This document shows positions 25,950 to 36,655 of a stretch of DNA of 64,000 bases, one piece after another. The translations under genes were made by a program, and so were the position numbers. This DNA is from Brachionus koreanus. Its lineage: Eukaryota; Rotifera; Eurotatoria; Ploima; Brachionidae. The stretch is from positions 1,708,417 to 1,772,416 of the forward strand of contig PJRA01000263.1 of NCBI GenBank assembly GCA_016987375.1, given 5' to 3'. Position 1 is the first letter of the stretch; every line of letters begins with the position of its first letter. Under the pieces are notes generated by a model. It was not told the DNA's origin, did no database searches, and saw nothing but the letters and a program-made list of their open reading frames with translations.

Positions 25950-26242
25950 TCACATTCGAAATACAATTTTGCTCACACCCCTTCCTTTGCTAAAAAAGGG
26001 ACTGTATTGATGGTGTAGCCATCTTTCAGCTTGAACCTCTCCAGATCTGAAAGTAGTTTCATCATGAGCGATAATGATTCTACGATTAACTAAAGGCAAA
26101 ACCATTGAATAAGTTTGTTTTTCTTTTGACTCCATTTCATTTTTGACCATAATATCAAAAAATTGTTTTCTTTCATAGAAATATTTTACGAAAATTTCTC
26201 TGGTTTTGACCACTCCCTCTTATGTCCATCGACAAATGGCTT
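25950..26242 (-). pseudogene. DDE-superfamily transposase fragment
   Basis: The minus strand reads PFVDGHKRE, then after a one-base frameshift VVKTREIFVKYFYERKQFF and later IIIAHDETTFRSGE, ending FSKGRGVSKIV. The DGHxRxDVVxxR and HDExTF blocks with the KGRG motif are typical of a DDE endonuclease family common in fungi and invertebrate transposons. It is broken upstream by the frameshift and downstream by stops. It lies between two pieces of LINE polymerase in the same orientation, suggesting a nested insertion. Confidence 0.65.
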
Positions 26243-26499
26243 TTGTTTGTTTTTTCCCCAAAAAATCCCAACGAAAATAAAAATTTTTTAAACTGCGCTT
26301 ATTTAAAAGTTTTCTTAAAAGAGCAATTTATTAATCATCAATTAAATGTTCTCTTTTTTGGTGCACAAATTCTCAATAGAAAATAAAGGCTCCTCAATGT
26401 TTTGAGAATTTTTTTAAGGTTCTCTAATAAAGCCACTACGGTTTATAGAAACAGTTTTGATTGATTTCAAATCCAATTGTTTAACTCTAAAATTTTTCA

Positions 26500-26865
26500 A
26501 GTTTTTGATGGATTTGGTCCTTTTAACTTACCATTTGGAGATCGAGATTCAAGACAAAAATTATTGAAGCTTTCATTAATTAAAATTAAAAGAATTGAGC
26601 CAAGAACTAATCGTTCAAATTGTCCGCTTTTAACCACGTCACTTTAACATCATTACTTAAAAAAACTCTTTGTACTCCTCCTATCAAATAGACTGAATCC
26701 ATTTTAGAAGTTGACCATTTATTTATCTAATTCTAGTTTTGTTATCAATTTTCCATGAGCAACCTTATGAAAGGCCTTTGAGAAGTCAATAAACACAATA
26801 TCGAAATTTTTGCTTTTCTCATTTCCATAAGTTGTTAAGAATTTAATTTTTCTTTATTATTGCTG
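26500..26865 (-). pseudogene. LINE reverse-transcriptase core remnant
   Basis: The minus strand reads KNFDIVFIDFSKAFHKVAHG followed by KLITKLEL, which is the RT palm block (DIVFLDFSKAFDKVPH) of CR1/Jockey-type LINEs. Downstream, GQFERLVLGSILLILINE corresponds to the SGVPQGSVLGPILFxLYIND block, with the key residues eroded and several stops. It is a long-dead copy. Confidence 0.75.
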
Positions 26866-27628
26866 AGTCAAATCAACCTCAAATCAACCTTATTTTAAAC
26901 AACATATGATTGAACATTGTTTAACATTACCAAGATTTAACTTTGAATCTAGCATTAAAAAAATTATATTTAAAACCTAAAGATAAACAATCAAAAAATT
27001 TAAATAATTCAGCAGCAAATTAATAGCCTTTCTCAGCAGCAAGTCTTCTCCAGCTTTTATTATTATTCCCAAAATTCAATTATGAAATTATTTTAAATTT
27101 ATCTTGTTTTCAATAATAATTATTTAAGTTTTTACTTATTTGAAAGAATAAAAAATTTTGGTTAAGAGTTTTAAAATACAATAAAAAAAATATTAATTTA
27201 ATTATCTAAATTGAATTTCTCAATCATTTTGTTAAGTTTTTGAGTATTTTTTCTATATTATGAAGAATTCAATAAGTAAAAACTAAAACAGTATTTTAGT
27301 ACTTTCGAAACAGAAATTGAAATTATTAACTATTTTTTTCCAGCACTTGAAAAATCTTCGGTTTAAACAACTTAATTATATTTATCCAATATTTTATTAT
27401 TAATAAACCAATTGGTTTTTAAATTGATTAATTACAACATATTTTGAATATTCTTTTTGTTTCTCTAACAATTACAAATTAAAAAGATTGATTATTTTCT
27501 AAATTACAAAATCGTTAAATTTTTATTATGCTAGTCAAATAAAAAATTCTAATAAATAATTTTGAATTGTGTTAAAAATTTTAGATTGCTGAGAGCATTT
27601 GAATCATCAATAAATTGATCAATTGTGA

Positions 27629-30600
27629 ATGCAAACAATGAAGAAAATAGCAATTATCTTGTTATTCAGTCATTTAGTCTTTTGTTATGTTGATTGGTCT
27701 GACGATAAAAATCCTCAAAAATGGAACCACAACGCAAAGCAAACTTTAGACAATTTGTTAAATCGGAAACTAAATAAAAATTTAGCCAAAAATATAATTC
27801 TATTTTTGGGAGATGGAATGGGAATAGGAACCATCACAGCTGGTCGAATTAGAAAAGGACAATTGAAAGGTCTAAATGGAGAAGAAATTGTTACTCAAAT
27901 GGAAAGTCTCGATGACATAGCTTTATTAAAAGTAGTGTCTAATTAATCTGATAAATAAAGTCATTTTGTTTATTTTTTATTAAATCTTTTAAAGACTTAT
28001 AGCATAGATGCCCAAACAACTGATAGTGCTGGTAAATGCTTAATTTAAAAAACTAATTAATAAAATAATTTTTAAAGGCTCTGCTACTGCATATCTATGT
28101 GGGGTGAAAACAAGGGCAGGCATAATTGGATTAAATGGGTAGTTAAAAATTTAAATGAAAAGCCGATTTTTTTAAAACAAGTTTATTTAGCTATGCCATT
28201 CCTTTTAATTGTTCATCATCTTTTGATAATAAAGTTGATTCAATTTTAAAATGGGCACATAAAGCAGGAAAATCAACTGGTATTGTGACTACAACACGAG
28301 TAACTCATGCAACTCCAGCGGCTGCATATGCTCATTCAGGTATTTCAATATTAAAATTAAATTTTTAGCTTGTAAATTTTGACTATCTGATGTAGCATAT
28401 CGAGACTGGGAAAGTTTAGATGGCAATAAGTTCACTCAGAAATTAAGATCCGAGGGATGTAAAGACATTGCTGCTCAGCTAATTGAAGATAACAGTTTTA
28501 TAAATGTAATTTTTATTTCTATTTCAATATTGCAATTAAATTTGAAAAAAAATAGACAAAATAAATTCTTTTAAATAAGAGATTATGAATAGAATTTATG
28601 GAGGAATTAGATTAAAAATGTATTTTTTTATAATTTTAGGTATCGTATGATTTGGTAAAAGCAATAAGTCATTGATAATTTGGAGTTTTCTTTAGATTAA
28701 ATTGTTTTTAAATTATTAGAAATTTTGCTTATTAAAATTTTTCAAAAACTGGAGAAAATTTTTAACAAAAATTTATTAATTAATTAGGTTAGAAAAAATA
28801 CTCGAAGTTAGGCTATCCATAAAAAGGGGACCCGGGCCTCTGGACATGTCGACTTTTTTTTACCATTGCTAAAATTAGACATGGACAATACTAGTATATA
28901 ATCTCGACCTGGATTTTTTCTTCTGAAACTAAAACACATCGGTAAAATAAAATTTGATTATTCAAAAATTGATTGCTAATTTTATTGCACGTGTTAAAAA
29001 AAACTGTTGAAATAAATTTTTGAAAAAAAAAACATTTTTTTTTAAGATAAGTTTAAATAAGTTTAAAGAGTTATTAACGCTAAAAGACAAATTTTAGCCT
29101 ACAAAAGGAAAAGAAAATTTAAACTAAAAAATTAATTATACTTAATTTAAAATCATTTAAATTAAAAAACTTTTTATTTATAAGAGTTGATTTTTTCTAC
29201 AAAAGCCTTCAAGTATTAATTAGTAATTTTCTTCAAAATTAAAAATTTTTAAAAATTAAAAAATTTTATTAAATAAATTTTTTGAAAAAAAAGCTTAAAA
29301 ATAAATTATTGAAAGGTGATTTTAGGAGGAGGACGATCAAAGTTTATACCGATAAAAAAGCGAGACCCCGTAGCAAAATTGAATGGCACACGCGTTGATG
29401 GGCGAAATTTAATTTGGCAATGGCTACAACAAATGTCATCACAAAATAAGACACATAAATTTATTTGGAATGCTACAGACTTTCGTCAAACTGACTTTGG
29501 ACAATATGAGCATATTTTAGGTCTTTTGGCATTTGACCACCTAAATTATGAGGCTGAAAGAGATAAAATTTTAGAACCAAGCATCACTGAAATGACATTA
29601 AAAGCGATTGAACTTTTAGAAAAAAATGAAAATGGCTTTTTTCTTTTGGTTGAAGGCGGGAGAATCGATCATGGTCATCATAAGAATCAGGCTCAGAAAG
29701 CTCTGGACGATTTTGTTGCATTCGATGATGCGATCGGATCTGTATTAAAAAAAAATAGCCTCGAAGATTCATTAGTTGTGGTAACTGCTGATCACTCTCA
29801 TGCGTTTACCCTGGGTGGAAACTCTTTAAGAGGTAATCCAGTACTTGGATTAGCAATGACCAGCTACACAAATATTAGTGATGCAAATTTAACTTATACT
29901 TCGATTCTTTATGGTAATGGTCCAGGTGGTTTGTTGAAAATTCGAGATTTCAATCTAACATTAAATGACACATTAGAAAAAGATTATACTCAAGAAGCAT
30001 CTGTTTTTCGTAAATCAGCTACACATTCAGCAGAGGACGTTTCTGTATATGCATCAGGTCCGATGAGTTTTCTGTTTACTAGCACAATTGAGCAAAATGT
30101 ATTACCTCATTTGATGGCCTACAGTGCATGTAAGAAAAATGATTATTTTTTTTTGGCAAAATGAAATTTATAAGGTTTTGTGAAATTCAGTACAATAGAA
30201 TAGAACCAAATGTTAAAAATTTTTATATTTTTTTAGATCAAAAGCAACAAGTTCTGTAAATCCAACATGGGGCAGCATTCAAAGTTGCACTCTTTAAAAC
30301 ATTCTGGTAAAACTCTGCAAATCAAACATATTTTAAATTTAGACAAATTTATAATTAGCTGTAATTTGGTTGCAGGCTGTTAGCAGATTTCAACAATTGA
30401 TGCAACTTTGAATGTTGCACTATATTGAATTTGGAGAATTAGTAAAAACCTTAAGAAAAAAATGTTATAACCATTTTTAGCATAAATTTCTGTTCTATAA
30501 GTTTATTTTGTGCCAAGATTTAGAAAACCCTTTATAATCTAAAAAAATATTTTAACTACGAAATTAAATTAAAAGATTTTTTTGAAAAAATTTTACTTTG

Positions 30601-30785
30601 CCTTTTTTTTCATTAGATTATTAAGATATTTTTTAGGCATTGGTCCGTATTCAAATGAAGAATGTCGAGGAAATCGCGGTTTAATCAAGAATTTGACTGG
30701 CCAAAGTTTCAATTTTGGAATATTTGGAATAATTTTTTTATTTGGGACCTTATGCAATTGTAGCTTATTTTATCTAGTTTATTGA
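27629..30785 (+). CDS. alkaline phosphatase, paralogue 2, membrane-anchored
   Basis: Seven exons (27629-27931, 27995-28031, 28078-28138, 28191-28339, 28396-28505, 29316-30129, 30637-30785) with matching phases give 540 residues. The product has a signal peptide (about 1-19), FLGDGMG (Asp62), [15 protein letters not shown] (nucleophile Ser112), the canonical [18 protein letters not shown], and [14 protein letters not shown]. The last exon is easily missed: exon 6 ends inside a Cys codon before a GTAAG donor, and exon 7 resumes CIGPY and ends in a hydrophobic tail (about 515-540). That tail could be a GPI-anchor signal or a membrane segment. Two introns are long: intron 5 (810 nt) is absent from paralogue 1, and intron 6 (507 nt) houses a MITE. 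Compared with paralogue 1, the metal-site sequence is fully canonical. Confidence 0.93.
30200..30499. repeat. MITE family copy C, inside the last intron of alkaline phosphatase 2
   Basis: The left end reads AGAACCAAATGTTAAAAATT then CAAGTTCTGTAAATCCAACA. The right end carries TGCAACTTTGAATGTTGCAC, inverted to the left GCATTCAAAGTTGCAC, and outer inverted arms ending near 30499. It shares these blocks with copies at 10606-10790 and 19750-20380. It lies wholly inside the intron 30130-30636. Confidence 0.75.
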
Positions 30786-31389
30786 AAAAACAAAAAATAA
30801 TGATTTATTTGGCTTTATTTCGAATGCTAAAAAGTCAACTTTGGCTATTTAATTAAAAAAAAAGCTTCAGATTCAATTTAATTATTTTTAATTGAAATGA
30901 TTTTATCAAATTTTATCAAATTTTTTTGAATAAATATTAGATTTTTAATCTTTTAAAAAATTACTAATATTTTAATTTGATAGTTCTATAAACTGCTTTT
31001 ATCATAGACAGTTTATAAAGATATTCAGTTAATTGGTCATAAACATTAATTGAATCATTTTGAATTTTTTATGAAAGCTTTGGTTATCAAATGTAAAGAT
31101 TTTAACAACACTTATCCAAAGGCTGGTAAGAAGTATTATTTGGGCATTAGGTCGAATGAGACCAGAGCGATTTATTTTGAATAAAAGCAAAAAAACTACT
31201 AACGGAAATGTTAATTCTAGAAGGTGCATAGACTCCTTAAATTTTTTTTAAACAAATGCGACCTCTCTGATTAACAAATGGAAGGATTTTTAATCATTAA
31301 TAGCATTTCATACTATAAAAAGTTTTGATTCATAGTGAAGTATTTAATTTTAACAAAGGAAATTACTTACCCTTTTCTGTAGTTGGTTT

Positions 31390-31640
31390 ATTTTTCTCTG
31401 TTATTTTTATTATCTCATAAAGATTCCGGAAAATATGTTCTCTGTATGCAGATGACTGAAAGATGTACTATATATCTAATGAAGTAGATGAAATCAAGAT
31501 AAAAGTGAAACTACAAAACAATATTAACAGTCTTGTCGAATGGTGCAGTGAATGGTCGATTGATCTCAACATCGAGAAATAACGCACCAGAAAATCGAAA
31601 GGTAGGAAAAATCGAAAAATGGATTATTTAATATCTAAAG
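31390..31640 (+). pseudogene. LINE reverse-transcriptase fragment with YADD catalytic box
   Basis: The plus strand reads SLYADD, a stop, then KMYYISNEVDE, with LQNNINSLVEWCSEWSIDLN and IEK further on. This is the RT catalytic block (FADDTKxY), then the spacer LQxDLxxLVEWSxxWxLxFNxxKC of CR1/Jockey-type LINEs. Stops directly after the YADD and after IEK show it is dead. Confidence 0.8.
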
Positions 31641-32027
31641 AGAATGAAAATCATCAAAATTGACTCCCAATATTGTTTGAATATAAATCTAATAAGATAA
31701 GGATTGGATACAATTGGTTTGCTATCAAGGCCATAAAAAGAATAAATCTATTTAGCATTGAAATACTAAATACTAAATAGAAAAGAATTTTTTTTTCAAA
31801 ATTTTTCCATTTTTCTTCAATAAAATCATAGATAAATAAGTTGCTGCAAAATTCAAATTATTCATCAATATCATACCAAGAAGCCACAAAAAATTCGATT
31901 TAAATTTAAAAGCGATGGCTTTATTTTTAAACGATAAATATTGAGAACTCATTGGAGATTAATCTATAAAGGGATGGGTTTCAATCTTCAATTATTATTA
32001 TAATTTAAATATTTATTATATTGATGT

Positions 32028-32470
32028 AATAATAATAATAATAATAATAATAGTTAATATTCTACGGTCAAGTTTAGTTTAACTAAACTGACAAAGCAGG
32101 AAGACTAACTTAATCCCGCTATAGTAGATTTTTTGTTTTTTTTTGTTTCTANNNNNNNNNNNNNNNNNNNNNNNNNNNNNNNNNNNNNNNNNNNNNNNNN
32201 NNNNNNNNNNNNNNNNNNNNNNNNNNNNNNNNNNNNNNNNNNNNNNNNNNNNNNNNNNNNNNNNNNNNNNNNNNNNNNNNNNNNNNNNNNNNNNNNNNNN
32301 NNNNNNNNNNNNTTATTTGTGGAACAAGTTTCGTTGCTCTTCTTTGTACTTGTTAAAGTTTAAGTATATCCTTCTTTAAATAAGGATTCCAGGCAGGTGC
32401 ACAGTATTCTAGATGCGGTCTAACATATGTATAATTATTATTATAATAAACACACTTAAATAATTTTTGA
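32028..32470 (-). mobile_element. LINE 3' end (same family as the window start) with TAA tail and an internal assembly gap
   Basis: The minus strand reads TYVRPHLEYCAPAWNPYLKK, then DILKL, a stop where the copy at the window start has Glu, and VQRRATKLVPQI into the unknown bases. On the far side of the gap the 3' untranslated sequence (about 32052-32091) matches 318-351 of the window in reverse. The element ends in (TAA)n at 32028-32051, a LINE-type microsatellite tail. If the two sides are one copy, the missing 161 bases are far fewer than the roughly 300 bases expected from the first copy, so the copy is deleted or the gap length is arbitrary. Confidence 0.82.
32152..32312. other. assembly gap (161 unknown bases)
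   Basis: All bases are N. The gap is inside a LINE 3' end, so repeat collapse during assembly is the likely cause. Frames computed across it are meaningless. Confidence 1.
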
Positions 32471-32830
32471 TCCTTTTTAATAATCGTTAGGCTAAAAAGA
32501 AGGACTTTGTTCCATTCTGAGTAGCCTGAGGGTTTCCCTCAAACAAATAAAATATAATAATAAGTGAAAATAGTGTTTTGTGTTTACTTTTTTATAAGAA
32601 AAAATATAGAAAATTTTATGCTCTTTTAGTATATATATGATTTTTAAAAAATTTTAAAATAAATTTTAATTATATTTTAAATAATTAAGGAAAATATACA
32701 ATAAACTTTAATTAATGAATGAGTTTATTGGATAAAAAATATTTCTAATTTTAAAGTTTTAGGTTAAATTCATCTACAATTTAGATTTTGTTTAGCCACA
32801 GCATGTGGATTTATCATTATCAAAATAAAT

Positions 32831-34660
32831 TCATGCATTTTTACACATTGACCAATCTTCTATTAAATATCTTGGATATCCATCGAGAAATTTATTGTTT
32901 ATTTCATCAAATATAGAATAACTCTGATTATTGAAAAAATATTGAAGACCATTGTGACGAAAAGCTGCATCCAAATTTAAAGGAAATTTTTCAAAAATAG
33001 TTTCTGGCCTATGAATTTTGTCTATTTTAAGTTTTTCAATGTTAAGCTCATATAGAAGCTTGTTCTTATTGTAAACAAAAATTTAAAAATGATTAAAATC
33101 AAATAAAAAGCCTACCTTGAAAACAAATATCTTCTTATCTTTGTAAACTGCTGCCAATGGGTTGATAGGATACAAAAAATCACTAATGGTCTTGGGATAT
33201 CCCTTCACAATTTTTCCATTTTTAAAAGCGAATATTTGATTTTCTTAAATATTTGAAAAAAAATTTTTAATTATTAAAAATAGATTCTATTTACTTTGAA
33301 AGAACCAAAGGATTTGATTGTCATCAGCTATTCCACCTCTTGCATTTAGCGGCAAGTCTGAATATAAATTTTTTAAGCTCATTTTTTTCCAAGCTTTATC
33401 ATTTAAGTCAAATTCATACATAATAGAATTTTCCTCCAAAATAGCATAATTTGTTTTACTCTCGGGATCAATAAAAAATGATTTAACTTGGCTAGTACAT
33501 GGTTTGAAATTATTTCTATTTGCCTTCGTTGTTTGAGGGATAATCTCAAATGAATTTTAAAATTTTGAAAATTAATTTCATTTAATTTTACTTTAGTAGT
33601 TTTATTTTTTTTTCGTGAAGAATTTTTTTTAGAATTTTTTCTTCTCGGTTTTTTGTTTCTTCTCGATTTTCTCTTGTTAGATTTCTTCTTTTGTTTGATG
33701 CCTTTTTTTTTCTTGTTTTTTTTTTTTGGTTTTTTAGCCCGTTTCTTAGGCTTTCCGTACAATGACTGAATAGCTTTTACATCGTCTTCTCCAAGTTTAA
33801 AATTTTCAATATAACCTTGATAATAGGGGTTCATTACTGCACCTTTGACAAGACTATGATCAAGACCTAATGCATGTCCAAACTCATGTACGGCAACTGT
33901 TTCAAGATTAATGCCATTTTTTGTATTTTCCGTAAAGTTTTCATCTTCATCAAAATGTACACGACCATCTTCAGGAAAAAAAGCATGAGCCAAAACTCCT
34001 CCTGCTCCATCAAACGGAAAAGGGTCGCCGTGATTTTTTGAACCAAACATTATTGCTAAATCATGCTCTTTGTTTGGATGTACTTCTTGAAAAGATAAAC
34101 GAGACTTGTCCGACCAGAATTTAAGTGCTCTGGAAATAATTGCTCTGGTGCGTCCTTCTAATTCTTTGTTTTCATTCAAAACAGTATATTTTAGATTTTT
34201 TTTTTTCCACTTGCTAGTTGTCACATAATTTCCGAGTTTTAGTAATTTTAATGAATTTTTTTGTTTTGAATTCTTTGATATGGGAAAATCAGGCCTTATG
34301 CATCTAGGAGATTGGATCTTTTTGATCGTTGCTGTGTCTAAAATTCCAGTAACTTTTAATCCATGAATTGATTGAAATTTTCTATTAATTTTTTTATAAA
34401 TTTTTTTGGCTTATTATCAATTGCATTACTTGAGGGAATTTTTGAGAGTTGTTTTAGAATCTTGAATTGACAATGGACCATTTATTATTTTCTTGGGCTC
34501 TTGTACGTATCCAAACTTGTTTAAATAGTCCTTAATTTAAAGACTAAAATATTTTGTCAATAAGAAATTAAAATTACTGTACCAGAGCGTTTTTCTTTGA
34601 AACATTGGCTTCAATGCTAAATAGATTTAGTAAAATAAAAAATATAAAACTTAAAAGCAT
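32831..34660 (-). CDS. secreted matrix metalloproteinase with hemopexin domain and a very basic hinge
   Basis: Six exons (34660-34583, 34530-34430, 34381-33592, 33544-33295, 33243-33116, 33064-32831), with introns of 47-52 nt and agreeing phases, give 526 residues. A signal peptide (1-18) precedes a prodomain with the cysteine switch PRCIRPD (Cys87). The catalytic domain has the zinc site HEFGHALGLDH (His225, Glu226, His229, His235) and the Met-turn at about Met243. The hinge (about 264-323) is unusually lysine/arginine-rich, with more than half its residues basic. A hemopexin domain follows, starting at PCTSQVKSFF and closed by a final Cys near the end (SMCKNA). The enzyme should cleave extracellular matrix; the hinge could bind heparan sulfate or nucleic acid, or be cleaved (inference). 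The second intron (48 nt) contains in-frame stops that could be misread as a pseudogene. Confidence 0.93.
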
Positions 34661-35980
34661 TTTAATTTAAATAAAAAAATTCAGACAGCTTAAATAGTTG
34701 CTTCGCAAAATATTTTGAAATTTGATCGGTTCATCTTATCATAAGATAAAAATTATTGCTTCAATGCTTTTAAAAACAGCTAAGAAGTGTTAAGACATTA
34801 GACATGTGTTAAATAATACTTTGATAAAATTTTGAGCTTACAAAGCTAAACTTGCTACAAAATATTCAAATAATTTACTCTGAATTTGACTTAAAAAAAT
34901 TAAAACAAATATGATTTTTTTTAGTTGAGAATTAACTATATACTAACTATAAAAAGTTTTTAACTAAAATTTAAGATCATTATTTAGAAATATTCCAAGA
35001 AAAAATTTATTTTTTTTTAAATATTTTTTGGATTTTTGGGATTTGCTAATTATTTTCTCGATAAAAACTAATTTCGAGTTTTAAGTTTATTTCCTAAAAT
35101 TTGAAATTTTAGTATAATGTTACTTGAATTTTTTTTTGCGTATGGTTAAAGCTAAAACTACTTTTTTCCTTGCTTGATTTAGAATTCTTTTTATTTAATA
35201 ATAAAAAAAAAATATATATTGAACAAAGCAAAAATGTAAATAAATCTTTAGAGTGAAATTTCAAAAGTTTAGTTATTTCTTGTTCCAAGTGAAATAAAAA
35301 TTTATTTTCCAACCTTTAATTTAAATATCTTCCAATTTTTTTTGGATTTTAATTTTACAAATTCTTGGTCAAAGTATAAATAAAACAATAGGTTTTAAAA
35401 AAAATAAATTTTTTGAAAAGCTTTGTTTTTAGATCGAAGTGTTTCTGTTTTGTCCTTTTTACAAAGCTAAAAGTTCTTTTTTTTTCAATTATTTTTAAAA
35501 AGTTAGAAATGAAATTTAGCAATTTTATAATTTCATACTTAAATTTTATTTGACAAAATTTTAAAAAAAAACTTTCGACATATTTCCAACGAGCAAGTTT
35601 TTTTATAATTAAAAATTAGGCGAAAAATGAGATTAAATAAGGCGATTGAATATTTAACTGAATCAATTTTCCTAACGCTTAATTTTTCTTCCTTGTTAAA
35701 ACAATTAATTTTGAACTGACTCCTATCCTATTCATGTTTTCAAATAAGTTCCTTTAACTTTATGAATAGTTAATTCGCTTGCATTTACAATTGGAAATTG
35801 AAACTTAGTGACCACGTTTTTGAATTTTTCGTGGCTTGTTTCATTTTCAGTATTGAAATCAATTTTCGCATTATTTTTTCAAGTCACAATTTAAATTTTT
35901 TTTTAGAGTCAAAGAATAAACGCCAATTTTTCAGCAAAAAAAGGTAAATTTAATTAAATAATTAAAATTTCGAGACAAGG

Positions 35981-36199
35981 TTAGCCCTTAGCGACATACT
36001 CAATCAAAAGTGTGTAAATTTTTTTGATTACAGTTTCCTTTTCTTCCTCATCTATCCACCCAACCTCATCTTCTGTATTTATACGAAAAATGTTAAAATT
36101 AAACGCTATCTTTGGCAAGTTTTTATTCCAATCTTCAAACTCTTTCAAATACTTTTTCTCATCCTTGTACAATTCATAAAACTCAATCATTTTCTTCAT
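35981..36199 (-). CDS. hypothetical small charged protein or exon
   Basis: From the ATG ending at 36199, 72 residues are encoded. They are rich in Glu, Lys and Asp (WIDEEEKETVIKKIYTLL near the end), unlike the Phe/Ile/Asn/Lys chance frames typical of this genome. No motif is recognised and no partner exon is visible upstream, where stops come within 15 codons. It may be a small gene, a terminal exon of an unseen gene or a transposon piece. Confidence 0.3.
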   Translation of the reverse strand: MKKMIEFYELYKDEKKYLKEFEDWNKNLPKIAFNFNIFRINTEDEVGWIDEEEKETVIKKIYTLLIEYVAKG

Positions 36200-36655
36200 A
36201 CAAGTGTACAAAAACCGTACAATAATCTACTAAATAAACTGAGAGTTATGAGGTATAAAAAAAACGATGTGAATGCAAACGTGAAACGAGTTGAAACGAG
36301 TTTTATTAACAAAGAGATTCAAGTGCTGCTTCTTCAACGAGTGTAAAAAATTCCTGCAGCTATACAAACATTTTATTAAGACTCGTAACAATATTTATAA
36401 CTTTTAAATATTTGAAGACTATAAATATTGACAAACTATTAAAGACACTGCGTCGTCGAAAAAACAAAAATGTCGAAAACAACGCTCAGCCACTAGGGGA
36501 GCCGGAGCAGCCGCAACCACACAAATAATCTCGTGTTTAATCAATTTTCTAAATATTGTCTATATAAAAATATACAATTTCAACTTCAGGTTTAACCCCA
36601 TTATATGTACAAATGTACGCGTATTGATTCAACATTGTTACCATTGGTACAGTGC

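Larger units (their letters stand above)
24396..27628. other. 3.2-kb spacer between the phosphatase paralogues, filled with transposon remains
   Basis: Supported content is a LINE C-terminal piece (25414-25640), a DDE-transposase piece (25950-26242) and a LINE polymerase core piece (26500-26865), all minus strand and all broken. About 24400-25400 and 26870-27628 show only A/T-rich sequence. Confidence 0.65.
30786..32830. other. 2-kb spacer of LINE fragments and an assembly gap
   Basis: Two LINE pieces in opposite orientations and a run of 161 unknown bases are listed separately. A hydrophobic 66-residue minus-strand frame at 31029-31229 contains LLTSLWISVVKIF, weakly reminiscent of a LINE palm block, but is not called. 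Confidence 0.6.

Noticed and set aside
30582..30785. Separate small membrane protein
   Set aside because: The frame's 3' part (from 30637) is the last exon of alkaline phosphatase 2. The upstream part is intron.
31029..31229. Hydrophobic minus-strand frame with a possible LINE palm block
   Set aside because: Only a few residues (LLTSLWISVVKIF) resemble the motif, and the orientation does not fit the neighbouring LINE pieces.
32133..32379. Frames running through the assembly gap
   Set aside because: They exist only because unknown bases contain no stop codons.
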